Shown piece after piece: positions 32,351 through 41,262 of a stretch of DNA of 64,000 bases. The notes under the pieces were generated by a model. It saw only the letters and a program-made list of their open reading frames with translations, did not search any database and had not been told where the DNA came from. The first letter of the stretch is position 1, and every line of letters begins with the position of its first letter. This DNA comes from Ferruginibacter paludis (GTDB taxonomy: Bacteria > Bacteroidota > Bacteroidia > Chitinophagales > Chitinophagaceae), in contig NZ_JAUFQJ010000004.1 in NCBI RefSeq assembly GCF_030409685.1, forward strand, positions 62,001-126,000. The letters run 5' to 3'. Made by a program: the position numbers and the translations under genes.

Positions 32351-32552
32351 GTTATAAGTTTTAAGTTGTAGGTTATAAGTTCAAGTTCACTGATTCCAGG
32401 TGTCTGCTTTTTGGCTGCTGCCTTATGCCTTTGCCTTCTGCCTTTACTTTAAGCGTTCAGCGTTCTGCTTTTTGCTTTTTGCTTTTTGCTTTTTGCTTTT
32501 TGCTTTTTGCTTTTTGCTTTTTGCTTTACGCCTTCGGCTTTCTGCCTTCAGC
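32351..32552. repeat. Convergent intergenic gap with 7-bp tandem repeats
   Basis: The gap between xerD and the convergent OmpA-like gene is made of low-complexity repeats. Bases 32350-32392 hold degenerate units of the form AAGTTATAAGTT. Bases 32402-32466 hold degenerate GCCTTCTGCCTTT-like units. Bases 32467-32522 contain eight perfect copies of the 7-mer GCTTTTT. The perfect tract should be prone to length change by slippage. It is not within a gene. Confidence 0.85.
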
Positions 32553-34166
32553 TTAATTTTTCAAAATGGTAAACTCTACTCTCCTGTTCAGCTGCCTGTT
32601 TTCGTCTGTATCATTTGGCACCACTGGTTTTGATTCACCGTAACCATGCGACACAATCCTTGTTGGGGAAATACCCTTGGATAAAATATAATCCATTGCT
32701 GATTTCGCCCTGTTATCACTCAGTTTAAAATTATATTCATCGCTGCCTCGACTGTCCGTATGTGCGCTCATTTCAATTTCAACAGCCGGGTTGTCTTCCA
32801 TCATTTTTACTACCCTGTCCAGTTCAACAAAAGATTCAGGCCGTAAAAACCATTTATCAAAATCAAAATAAACATTGTTTAGTCTTACAACAGCACCCAC
32901 TTCAATTGGTACCAGGTACAAATCTTTATGAATTTCTTTGTAGCCTTGTTTTACGAGCGAATCCAGGTTAAAATTTTCTGAGATAGCAAAAAAGTGATCA
33001 GCCTGTGCCCGGATTAAATAATTTTTATCGTAAGGCAATACCATTTTAAAAGCGCCATCGGCCGCATTGCTTATACCATTGCCTGCAACTGTACCATCCG
33101 GCAAGGTTTCATACACCAGCGAAGCACTCAACGGTTTGCCTGTTTTTTTGTTATATACGTTTCCACTAACCAATATCACCGGATCAGGTTTTTCTCTTTC
33201 CAGCAATTTTATTCTTACAATATCACTTTCGCCATAACTATGTAAATCGGTACTCATGTAGGCATATTCTCCACCGGCATCCATGGTAAAAAAAGTATCC
33301 ATATCATCGGTGTTAATCGGGCTGCCAAGGTTTACAGGGTCGCTCCATTTTTGCCAGCTGTCATCCAGCCGTTTACTCATCCAGATATCCATATACCCCA
33401 ATCCTCCCGGACGGTTGCTGCTGAAATATAACGTTACGCCATCCGGCGCGAGGTAAGGAGTGGTTTGATTAAACTTTTTCATGTTGATCTTCCTGCCCAG
33501 GTTTTTGGGCTCCGACCAGGTGCTGTCTTTTAGTAAAAAACTTACATAGATCTCATTATTTAATCCGCCACTTTCTTCCGTCATGTAAAACAGCAAGGTG
33601 CGACCGTTGTTACCCATTACCGCACCGTTTTGCCGGCCGCGGTCGTATTTTGCATAGTTCCTGATACGCAGCATTTCCGGCTTGCTCCAGTATCCTTCTT
33701 TTGTTAAATAACACATGCTTACGCCATTGCCAAAATAGTCGCCGTTGATAAAAGCGTTGCGTATCAAAATCTGGTTGTTGTCGGGAGAAATCCAAAAAAC
33801 CGCATTGTAATAATAGCTGTTCAGCGGATAACCCAGGTGTACTGCCGGGCTCCATTTGCCCATGCTATCCTTTTCAGAAAACCATATATCTTGGGAATTG
33901 CGGACTTCATTGAACTTGGTATTTTGCGGATGATTCTGGCAGATAAAAAAAAGCAGGTTACCATCAGCAGAAATCGTGGGCCTTAACTCTGGTAAGTCGG
34001 TATTGATATTGGTACCAAGGTTTTCAATTTTAATGACTGTTTCGGGGGTTATCACAAGGTCTTTCTGCTCTTTCAGCACGCCCAGTGAATCACTGTATAC
34101 CGCAGGCTGAGCTGCAACAGAGAGCATACAATACATCACCATTAATGAGAGTATCAATTTTTTCAC
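32553..34166 (-). CDS. OmpA-family protein with PD40/WD40-like propeller
   Basis: The 537-residue secreted protein has a signal peptide ending near VAAQ and a six-bladed PD40-type propeller region (about 55-320). Repeats include RPTISADGNLLFFI, LAPDGVTLYFSSNRPGGLGYMDIW and FFTMDAGGEYAYMSTD. A carboxypeptidase-regulatory-like domain follows (about 335-400), and the C-terminal OmpA peptidoglycan-binding domain has FDFDKWFLRPESFVELDRV and SAHTDSRGSDEYNFKLSDNRAKSA. It probably anchors the outer membrane to the cell wall. Similar proteins occur with type IX secretion or gliding genes, but none is adjacent. It is monocistronic and flanked by the repeat gap and a terminator. Confidence 0.88.
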   Translation of the reverse strand: MKKLILSLMVMYCMLSVAAQPAVYSDSLGVLKEQKDLVITPETVIKIENLGTNINTDLPELRPTISADGNLLFFICQNHPQNTKFNEVRNSQDIWFSEKDSMGKWSPAVHLGYPLNSYYYNAVFWISPDNNQILIRNAFINGDYFGNGVSMCYLTKEGYWSKPEMLRIRNYAKYDRGRQNGAVMGNNGRTLLFYMTEESGGLNNEIYVSFLLKDSTWSEPKNLGRKINMKKFNQTTPYLAPDGVTLYFSSNRPGGLGYMDIWMSKRLDDSWQKWSDPVNLGSPINTDDMDTFFTMDAGGEYAYMSTDLHSYGESDIVRIKLLEREKPDPVILVSGNVYNKKTGKPLSASLVYETLPDGTVAGNGISNAADGAFKMVLPYDKNYLIRAQADHFFAISENFNLDSLVKQGYKEIHKDLYLVPIEVGAVVRLNNVYFDFDKWFLRPESFVELDRVVKMMEDNPAVEIEMSAHTDSRGSDEYNFKLSDNRAKSAMDYILSKGISPTRIVSHGYGESKPVVPNDTDENRQLNRRVEFTILKN

Positions 34167-34317
34167 GGTACCGGATTTGTTTGAGAACGAAAAAACCGGG
34201 TTTATATTTTGAACAGCCCGGATTTTTACAAAGCCTCTACTGGTACTGTGTAAAAATTCAAAGTTTCATACAAAAAATTAATCAATTATGTCTTATGTGT
34301 AATACATGTATAAACAA

Positions 34318-34347
34318 CAAAGAGCCACCTGTTACGATGGCTCTTTG
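34318..34347 (-). terminator. Intrinsic terminator after the DUF3570 operon
   Basis: A perfect 10-bp stem (CAAAGAGCCA with TGGCTCTTTG) closes a 10-nt loop. On the minus strand it is followed by TTGTTTATAC, a weak T tract. It sits 43 bp after the DUF3570 stop and ends the four-gene operon. Confidence 0.72.
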
Positions 34348-34389
34348 CTGTTTTATCTTTTAAAAATGTGCTTGGTTAAACGTTCAGAA

Positions 34390-35661
34390 TCAGTGTTTAA
34401 ATTGAAAATTAAATGAAATAATATTTGAATTTAAATCCGTTGTTTGAGTATAGTGTCCGTATCTTATTTCCAGTGAACTCAATGCCGATTTCCATAAACC
34501 ACCCGGTGGCGCAATGTGTAATCCTACACCGTAATAGGCACTGTTAAAGGCAGAATAAGCATAGTTACTGGTGTAGTAAGTATCACTTGTTGCATGCTTT
34601 TGATAGGGAGCAAAGTATGTTGAAGCGGTTTGCGTATAATACCTGTAAAACGGCGACACAGAAAAGAAAGGCGATATTTTAACCGGTATTTCCAGGCTTG
34701 CGGTATGTGCTTTAATGCCCCAGTCGTCTGTAAAATAACGATAGTAAGATCTGATAATTACTTTATCACCGGCAAAATAATTTAACCTGAAACCAATAGG
34801 CAACTTGTACCGTTGAACAGGTAAATTTTCAGCATGCACTGTTCCGTCAGACAGATATACCCTGTGGAATGGCAGCGACAAATAACCGTTCTGTCCTACT
34901 ACATCCATCAGCAATGCCGCCTGCATATTTTTATTGATCACCTGTGTATAGGCCAGCGACCCCGTGTAGGTATACCTTGGTGAAGAAGGAATCGCTGCCC
35001 TGCCACCTTCTTCGTCATAAGAGCCGCCACCGCCACCGCTTGCCGATGTAACAGTTGTTACCACAGTTGTAGTTGCAGGAATTAATTCAGAAGGATAGAT
35101 CAGTTTAACCTTGTCAAAATAAGCACTTGCCTTTCCGCTCAGTTCGCCTCCTTTGCCTATTTTGCGGGAGTAACTTGCATCCAGTGCAAAAGAATGATAA
35201 TTATATTCAGCCGAGTAATAAGCTCCAAAACCAAATGTGCTACCCTTTTTATTTTCTACTGAAAAATCGATTGAAGGATACACTCTTGATCCGCCGGTTT
35301 TTGATGCACCGGTTTTATTTACGTAAGCAGATGAGGCAGAACTATGATGATCAAATCCCAAACCGGTTGTAAGTGTATACTTATGTCCTTCCACATCAGC
35401 GCCTGTAAACTTTAACTCAAGACCGTTGGAAAGATCGGTTACCTTTTCCGTACCGATGCCGCCAGTTACCGCACTGTGATTTCCATTCTGATTATAATAA
35501 CTGGAAACTATGTTTGTTTCTTCCAGGTGAAGCGGTTTATCTACATATTCCACTGTTTCTTCTTTAGCCGCGTGAGCAGCCGTATCTTTTGTTACCGCCT
35601 GGCTAAACGCATTTAGTAATAGCAGGTAGAGGCCTATTACAGTTAAGCATACTTTTTTCAT
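34390..35661 (-). CDS. DUF3570 outer-membrane beta-barrel protein
   Basis: The 423-residue protein has a signal peptide ending near FSQA and alternating aromatic and polar strands throughout, ending in ISFNFQFKH, so it is probably an outer-membrane barrel. It matches my recollection of DUF3570, a family found beside DUF4266 and ApbE genes. A glycine-rich loop (about 205-220, SASGGGGGSYDEEGG) lies mid-protein. It is the last gene of the thioredoxin, ApbE, DUF4266 and DUF3570 operon, 27 bp after the lipoprotein gene. Function is not known. An outer-membrane conduit or docking site for the redox partners is a guess. Confidence 0.8.
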   Translation of the reverse strand: MKKVCLTVIGLYLLLLNAFSQAVTKDTAAHAAKEETVEYVDKPLHLEETNIVSSYYNQNGNHSAVTGGIGTEKVTDLSNGLELKFTGADVEGHKYTLTTGLGFDHHSSASSAYVNKTGASKTGGSRVYPSIDFSVENKKGSTFGFGAYYSAEYNYHSFALDASYSRKIGKGGELSGKASAYFDKVKLIYPSELIPATTTVVTTVTSASGGGGGSYDEEGGRAAIPSSPRYTYTGSLAYTQVINKNMQAALLMDVVGQNGYLSLPFHRVYLSDGTVHAENLPVQRYKLPIGFRLNYFAGDKVIIRSYYRYFTDDWGIKAHTASLEIPVKISPFFSVSPFYRYYTQTASTYFAPYQKHATSDTYYTSNYAYSAFNSAYYGVGLHIAPPGGLWKSALSSLEIRYGHYTQTTDLNSNIISFNFQFKH

Positions 35662-35688
35662 GAATTGTCTGTTGGTTCTTTGATTAAA

Positions 35689-35913
35689 TTAATTGCATCC
35701 GCATCCACCGCCGGTTTTACCACCATTGGCTCCGGATGCTGCTTCGCGGTAGGATTGAAAGTTCTGTTCTGTTTTTTCAATCTTCCTGGCGGACAATCCC
35801 ATTTCGGCGTCATTTAATTTATTTTTCTGGTATTCCTTTACAGTCGTACAGGAAGTTGCTCCTGCTATAAATAAGACTGCCAGCGCAATACAGGTTATGG
35901 ACTTTTTTTTCAT
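35689..35913 (-). CDS. DUF4266 small lipoprotein with Gly-Cys tail
   Basis: This is a 74-residue lipoprotein with lipobox GATSC (Cys22), a short charged helix with conserved EYQKNKLNDAEM, and a glycine-rich C-terminal tail ending GGGCGCN. The two tail cysteines could bind metal, form a disulfide or be modified. The tail is the most conserved-looking part. It lies 9 bp after the ApbE gene and 27 bp before the DUF3570 gene, so all are co-transcribed. The thioredoxin encoded first in the operon is a natural partner for the tail cysteines. Function unknown. Confidence 0.82.
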   Translation of the reverse strand: MKKKSITCIALAVLFIAGATSCTTVKEYQKNKLNDAEMGLSARKIEKTEQNFQSYREAASGANGGKTGGGCGCN

Positions 35914-35922
35914 GGTGATTTG

Positions 35923-36855
35923 TTAATGAATATGAATGTTTGCTGAAGTATATACTTTATCGTGATCGTCTACAATAATTGCTTCTATATCTTTTATCTG
36001 GTTGATCATTCCCAGGCCTGCTTTAATGCCCATAATGGTCACGGGTGTCGCCATGGCATCTGCTATCTCTGCGTTTTTTGTAATAATCGTTACACTTTTT
36101 ATTCCCGTAACAGGCAGACCGGTTCTTGGATTGATGGTGTGCGAATATTTTTTACCATCCACCACAATGTACTTTTCATAATTGCCGGAAGTAGCTACTG
36201 CAAGACCCGTTATTTTTATAAATGAAAATACCTGGCCCGAATTATTGGGATCTGCAATACCAATCGTCCATTCTTCCCCATCCGGCTGTAATCCCCATGC
36301 GGTAAGGTCTCCCGAAGCATTTACAATACCACTTTCCACACCTTGTTGCACCATCACCTTTTTTGCCATTTCCGCCGCATACCCTTTTCCTATACCTCCA
36401 AAACCAATTCTTGTTCCCTTCTCTTTTAAAAAAACTGTTCCTGCTTCTTTATCTAAAATGATATTTCGGTAGTTGATCAGCTTTACCATTTTCCTTGCTG
36501 TTTCTTTATCAGGCAAGGCGTTCATTGTGGTATCGAAATTCCACAAACTCTTATCTATAGATCCATAGGTAATGTCAAATGCACCCTGTGTCAGGCCGGA
36601 TATTTTCAACGATCTTTCAATTAACTGAAAAGTTTCTTCGCTAACCTTAACCGGTTCCAGGCCTGCGTTACGGTTAATCAAATTGGTTTCACTACCCTCA
36701 TCAAAAGTGGTTAATAATTTCTCTATCCTCTTTATTTCAGCAATGCCGGCATCAATTCTTTGAATGGCCCAGTCTTCGTTAACTGCTACCACGCTTAGCT
36801 CAAACTGGTTGCCCATTAATTTGGCACGAACTTTAAAAACCTGTTTTGGATGCAT
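35923..36855 (-). CDS. apbE: ApbE-family FAD:protein FMN transferase
   Basis: The 310-residue protein has the ApbE sequence blocks: LTTFDEGSETNLINRNAG, the GFGGIGKGYAAEMAKKVM flavin-binding stretch, SGIVNASGDLTAWG, SHTINPRTGLPVTG, and IADAMATPVTIMG. ApbE enzymes transfer FMN from FAD to a threonine or serine of a target redox protein. Unlike most ApbE proteins it shows no signal peptide or lipobox, since the conserved domain begins within the first 15 residues. It may act in the cytoplasm, or its signal may be missed. No target with an obvious flavinylation sequon is encoded in this operon. It begins 4 bp after the thioredoxin gene ends. Confidence 0.88.
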   Translation of the reverse strand: MHPKQVFKVRAKLMGNQFELSVVAVNEDWAIQRIDAGIAEIKRIEKLLTTFDEGSETNLINRNAGLEPVKVSEETFQLIERSLKISGLTQGAFDITYGSIDKSLWNFDTTMNALPDKETARKMVKLINYRNIILDKEAGTVFLKEKGTRIGFGGIGKGYAAEMAKKVMVQQGVESGIVNASGDLTAWGLQPDGEEWTIGIADPNNSGQVFSFIKITGLAVATSGNYEKYIVVDGKKYSHTINPRTGLPVTGIKSVTIITKNAEIADAMATPVTIMGIKAGLGMINQIKDIEAIIVDDHDKVYTSANIHIH

Positions 36856-36859
36856 GAAA

Positions 36860-37303
36860 TTATTTGTCCTGGTCTATTGCAAACTGCACTTCTTCTGTAA
36901 ATTCTTCCGGTGTAGCGCTTGGCAAGCCTTCCCATTGTTTTACAATTTTTCCGTTTTCATTTAACAATAAGGTGAGCGGAAAATTTCCTTTGGAATTATA
37001 TTGATCGGCCAATGCATCATTTATTTTTTGCTGCTCCTTCGATAATTGATTTTTTTTCATTCTGGGGAAATCTGCATTCACCAATACGAGATTGCCTGTT
37101 GCGAATTTCTGAAAGGCATCACTCCCTAAAATTTCTTTGTGCAGTCTTATGCAGGGACCGCACCAGTCTGATCCCGAGAAATTAAGTAGAATATGTTTGT
37201 GTTCTTTTTTTGCAGTTGCCTTTGCTTCATCCAAATTGTAATGCCAATTGATGAATGACATGGAGGTAATTGCTACTGCCAGCAACAAGACTGCTTTTTT
37301 CAT
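36860..37303 (-). CDS. Exported thioredoxin-fold protein
   Basis: The 147-residue protein has an N-terminal signal (about 1-18, MKKAVLLLAVAITSMSF) and a thioredoxin domain with active site SDWCGPC. FPLTLLLNENGKIVKQWEG forms the cis-proline and second-half strands. It resembles DsbD-gamma or TlpA-like reductases that act in the periplasm on protein thiols. It is the first gene of an operon with ApbE, DUF4266 and DUF3570. A likely job is to keep cysteines of an exported partner reduced, the DUF4266 tail being the best candidate in view. The partner is inferred from gene order only. Confidence 0.88.
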   Translation of the reverse strand: MKKAVLLLAVAITSMSFINWHYNLDEAKATAKKEHKHILLNFSGSDWCGPCIRLHKEILGSDAFQKFATGNLVLVNADFPRMKKNQLSKEQQKINDALADQYNSKGNFPLTLLLNENGKIVKQWEGLPSATPEEFTEEVQFAIDQDK

Positions 37304-37877
37304 AAATAATTATTTGTACTAAAAGTGTCGAAAAACAAGCGCTCAAATTTTTTCCTCGCTTTCCAAACAAAAACCATTTTAAAAAGTAAATTTAATTTTA
37401 ATACCTGTTAAGAACAGGTTAATCCAATTTTATTAGGTATGATGACAAGGCTAAGGAGATGGTTGGGTAAAGGTGCATTTATTTTTATGCCTGGCGGTTT
37501 ACATGGTAGTCAAATCACTATATTTTGCGGACACACTAACCGGATAAAATTTTAGTCTTTATCTTTTGCAATAAAAACAGCTACAACAAAGCGGCAATGC
37601 TGCCCGGCTAAAAGAAGTTGTTAAATAAATGTGAACAAGTTGGCTGCAATAAAAACGCTTCACAGGCCGTTATCATTTTACTCGCAGCCCACGTGCAGTA
37701 ACGATTGTACTTGTGTAAAAGTTTCTTTAAAATTTTTTCGTATCAACAATTAATTAACGGCAGGTATATCCGCCATTATTTAATTGCCCGGTTTAAGTTA
37801 TTTGATTGTTATCAGTCAATTAACTGGCGCAGGTATTCTGTGATAAATTTATGTTTGCTAAAAAATATGTCCCTTAC
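37304..37877. other. 574-bp gap between divergent genes
   Basis: No convincing gene is seen. A 38-codon frame at 37439-37555 has no ribosome-binding site or family resemblance. The notable element is a palindrome at 37403-37419 (ACCTGTT, 3-nt spacer, AACAGGT), about 100 bp upstream of the thioredoxin start, which may be an operator. TATGTTTG at 37850-37857 matches the TAnnTTTG box and lies 20 bp before the preferred start of the phosphodiesterase gene. Confidence 0.45.
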
Positions 37878-38702
37878 ATGATCAACCGAAAGTTTTGCCC
37901 ATTGCTGGTTATCCTCTTTTTTTTATTATCAGCAGCCGATGTCCGTTCTCAAAATATGATTCTTCCCAACGCTTATGCGCACAATGACTATTGGCATAGA
38001 AGGCCGCTGCTGGATGCGCTGGACAATGGTTTCACCTATGTGGAAGCGGATGTGTATTTAAAGAATGGCAAATTGATAGTGACCCATATTCTGCCCTATT
38101 TTAAAAATAAAAGAACGCTGGAAGAATTGTACTTTAAACCGCTGTTAAACTATGTAAATACAAATGCCCAAAATGCGAACCCTGTCAATTGCCCGCTTAC
38201 GTTAATGATTGACATCAAAACGGACGCCGATAGGACTTATAAAGTACTTGCCCAACTGCTGCAAAAATACAAGTCCATTTTATCTGGTTACAAAAACGGC
38301 GAACTTATCATGCGGAATGTATCTGTTGTATTGACAGGGCATAAACCATATAATTTGCTTTCGGGCGAAGAAGAACGACTGGCTTTTTTAGATGAAGATC
38401 TTACACGTGCCGGACAAGATTCTACAAACAATATGTATACAGTCGCGAGTTGCAAATACTCAAGCCTTGTAAAATGGAAAGGCAAAGGCAAGATTTCCGA
38501 AAACGATATACAGCGTCTGGAATACTTTGTTTTGCAGGCGCATAAAAACGGCAGAAAGGTTCGTTTGTGGGGTTCGCCTGATAAAGTAAAAGTGTGGAGC
38601 GAATTGCTGAAATGTAATGTGGACCTGATTAATACCGACCGGATAAATGCACTGCGTGCTTTTTTAACCGGTGAAATGTCGGCGGTAGCAAAAAAATCAT
38701 AG
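37878..38702 (+). CDS. PLC-like/GDPD-like phosphodiesterase, secreted
   Basis: The 274-residue protein has a signal peptide (FCPLLVILFFLLSAADVRSQ). A PLC/glycerophosphodiester-phosphodiesterase barrel follows, with NAYAHNDYWHRRPLLDAL and TYVEADVYLKNGKLIVTH. The first His and the EAD pair are the usual catalytic and metal positions, and RKVRLWGSPDK forms a late strand. It probably hydrolyses a phosphodiester lipid headgroup outside the cytoplasm. An in-frame ATG lies at 37851, but it overlaps a TAnnTTTG promoter-like box, so the ATG at 37878, directly before the signal peptide, is chosen. It appears monocistronic. Confidence 0.8.
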   Translation: MINRKFCPLLVILFFLLSAADVRSQNMILPNAYAHNDYWHRRPLLDALDNGFTYVEADVYLKNGKLIVTHILPYFKNKRTLEELYFKPLLNYVNTNAQNANPVNCPLTLMIDIKTDADRTYKVLAQLLQKYKSILSGYKNGELIMRNVSVVLTGHKPYNLLSGEEERLAFLDEDLTRAGQDSTNNMYTVASCKYSSLVKWKGKGKISENDIQRLEYFVLQAHKNGRKVRLWGSPDKVKVWSELLKCNVDLINTDRINALRAFLTGEMSAVAKKS

Positions 38703-38825
38703 CTAATAATTTCCTTTTTTTATAACAATAGTATATTCCAAATCCAGCTAATTATTTTGTTATACGGCTATTAAAAATGGACCTTTCATTTTTGTGTTGG
38801 ATTTGTTGCAACCTAAACCATCCGA

Positions 38826-41195
38826 CTAGTTTACGTCAAAATAAATAGTTTGCTCTCCCGGCCTTCCATCGTTGCTTAACCCTTCTATCACGATGGCATA
38901 TTTTCCCTTCACATCGGAAGTGTAAAAAGTTGTTTGCAATTTTCCTTTCGAGTCTGTCTTTAGTTCCGGGCTCCAAAGCAACAGGCTTCTGAAATCCGGC
39001 ATCCGGCTTTGCTGCTGCGCAGAAGTTGCATAGACCGGAGAATAAAATTCGCGTTGCAGTTGTAGTCCTTCATAATTGATGATGGTAGCCCTTGGATCAA
39101 TTTCGAATCCATCCAGGTCACCCTTGTAAGTGGTAAGATTGATGATGCCGGTAAAAGAATTATCTCTCAAAAAATATTTACTGGTCAACACATCCAGCTT
39201 CCTTATTTTAAGCGGATCATAACTCATTATTTTATCAATATTGAACACCGGTAACCCATCCAGCAGCACAAGTGGCTGGGTTAAAAAATATGCCTGGCCT
39301 CCTGTATTCATAACAGGCAGACTAAATTTACCGCCAGGTTTTCTAACATTCACTTCTAAAACATATTCCCTGAAAACCTCTTCCAGTGTGGTAAAACGCA
39401 CATAATTATCCAACAGGTAAGATGCATTGGGCCTGGAGTAAAAAGCAGTTGTATCCGGCAATTTTGCTGAAGAACGATTTAACTGATTATACACATACGC
39501 ATTTTGAACCTGTGTCGAAATATATCTTTTTAAAACAGCGTCGTTGCGGTCCATATGTGACAAGTCAGCAAGTTTTTTTCCGGAATACGTATCTATAAAT
39601 GGCGTATCTATTTCAAAGCGGTAGCCACTGTCTTTTTCATTATTGGTCTGAACAATAATGTCGCCATCACTATACAAATTTTTCATGTCGAATTTGATGT
39701 TGCCAATTGAATCCGTTATCGCCGTTTGAAATTGTGTTATCAAACCAGGCACCGTTAAATAGGCTGCAATTTCTTTTACCGGCAAGCCGGCACGTGAGGG
39801 TACAATTTTGCCGGTAACAATGTGTCCATATACTTCCGGTAAAAATTGAAATAACTGTTTTTTATTCTCTGCCAGTTGATTCCATTTAAATTTTCTCCAG
39901 CCCTGGGTTAGCATTAAATTATCTGCTGCAACAATATCTTCATTGTCAGAAAAATAGTACCCGGGCGACTCTATCGTACCTGCAACATCGGCGCTGAGCA
40001 ACAGGTAATTGGATATGCTGCACTCGTCGGTAGTTATCAGCGAATCTATCTTATATACAGCCATTGACATGTTGGCCGAGACAGCCTCGCCGCTTTCTTT
40101 GGCAGAGCTAACGCCAACCCTTATTCTTTTTCGTATGCCGGCGGATGCCTGGTCGGTTGATGCCGTAATCTGTATTTTTTGAAGTGGTTTTTTAAAATAC
40201 AGCCGCTCACAAACCGGCTGCTGTGCACTATTGAAAACAGTCAGCTGAGATATGCCATCACCCAGCACTGAGTCGGGAATAGAAAAATCGGTTTCACCTT
40301 TTTCAAGAATGCTGCTCAGCATTTTTTTTACAGCATAGCGGGTATGAACAAAAAGAAAAACCGGGTAACCATTGGCTGGCTCAGTTGTTTGCACCTTAAT
40401 TTGTATCTCCCCGTGCGCAGCCCTTTCCAGCCGCATGTTATAGCCTGTTTCTTTGGTCACAGGCAACATAACAATTTGTTGCTGACCATCAGGCAATTTA
40501 ATCAGGGCCTTGTATTGCGTACCTGTCCAGGGAGTAAAAATAAAACTGCCCATACCAAATCTGGCTGGTTTAAAATGAGCAATGGTATCCCCCTGGTTGG
40601 TAAGCAGCAAGCCTTCAAAAGGTACGCCTTTACCAAAGCGATTGTTTACTTTAAATCCAACCTTACTTTCCAGTCCGTTAACAAGATATCCGCCTTCCGG
40701 AAAAAAGCCAACGTCATACAATTCCCTACCAGAATATTTACTTTCTTCTGCACTCTTCTGAGGGTTGATGATAGAAACTGTTTTTTCAAAGAAACAATCA
40801 GCCCCGTAATTTTTCATCCAGTTGGTATAAGCTCTTATTTTATAATTACCTGTCAGCATAGTAGCAGGAAGATAAAGCGAGCCATCGCCAAACCCTTTTT
40901 CAAGCGCTATTTTTGCCTGGAGAACAGGCCGGTTATTTTTATCCAGCATTTCAACGTATGCCACCTTGCTTAATCCGGCCGGCTGGTGGTTATAGCCATC
41001 CACATTGTACATTTTAAACCAGCAGATTTCACCAGTCAGGTAAGCAGCTTTATCAGTATGCACATATATTTTTTCCTGGAAATTATTTTGCTGCCACGAA
41101 TTAAACCGGCTTTCAATCCATTGAGTTGGCGGAGCCTGGGAGCTTGCTGCCGCAGATAGCAGGGCACCGCAAATAAAAAGAAATAATTGCCGCAT
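38826..41195 (-). CDS. Macroglobulin-like (MG2) exported protein with plug-like segment
   Basis: The 789-residue protein has a signal peptide (RQLFLFICGALLSAAASSQ). Its N-terminal immunoglobulin-like MG2 region (FQEKIYVHTDKAAYLTGEICWFKMYNVDG) is typical of Bacteroidota relatives of alpha-2-macroglobulin. Near residues 640-692 the sequence PLVLLDGLPVF, KIRKLDVL and TGIINLTTYKG looks like a TonB-receptor plug, and a final beta-domain ends in TIYFDVN. No thioester motif is visible. The frame opens at 41249, but the ATG at 41195 begins the signal peptide. It is the last gene of the receptor/DUF4249 operon and may cooperate with that receptor. Its task is unknown. Confidence 0.8.
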   Translation of the reverse strand: MRQLFLFICGALLSAAASSQAPPTQWIESRFNSWQQNNFQEKIYVHTDKAAYLTGEICWFKMYNVDGYNHQPAGLSKVAYVEMLDKNNRPVLQAKIALEKGFGDGSLYLPATMLTGNYKIRAYTNWMKNYGADCFFEKTVSIINPQKSAEESKYSGRELYDVGFFPEGGYLVNGLESKVGFKVNNRFGKGVPFEGLLLTNQGDTIAHFKPARFGMGSFIFTPWTGTQYKALIKLPDGQQQIVMLPVTKETGYNMRLERAAHGEIQIKVQTTEPANGYPVFLFVHTRYAVKKMLSSILEKGETDFSIPDSVLGDGISQLTVFNSAQQPVCERLYFKKPLQKIQITASTDQASAGIRKRIRVGVSSAKESGEAVSANMSMAVYKIDSLITTDECSISNYLLLSADVAGTIESPGYYFSDNEDIVAADNLMLTQGWRKFKWNQLAENKKQLFQFLPEVYGHIVTGKIVPSRAGLPVKEIAAYLTVPGLITQFQTAITDSIGNIKFDMKNLYSDGDIIVQTNNEKDSGYRFEIDTPFIDTYSGKKLADLSHMDRNDAVLKRYISTQVQNAYVYNQLNRSSAKLPDTTAFYSRPNASYLLDNYVRFTTLEEVFREYVLEVNVRKPGGKFSLPVMNTGGQAYFLTQPLVLLDGLPVFNIDKIMSYDPLKIRKLDVLTSKYFLRDNSFTGIINLTTYKGDLDGFEIDPRATIINYEGLQLQREFYSPVYATSAQQQSRMPDFRSLLLWSPELKTDSKGKLQTTFYTSDVKGKYAIVIEGLSNDGRPGEQTIYFDVN

Positions 41196-41262
41196 AAAAT
41201 AGCAATTTCCCAATTTTAAAACCCGTGAAGAAAAAACAGGTAACATCATAACAGTCGGTGGT

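Noticed and set aside
32467..32522. CRISPR array
   Set aside because: The units are contiguous 7-mers without spacers, so this is a simple tandem repeat.
37439..37555. 38-codon plus-strand mini-gene with RLRRWLGKG start
   Set aside because: No ribosome-binding site, promoter or family resemblance, and it lies in an AT-rich regulatory gap.
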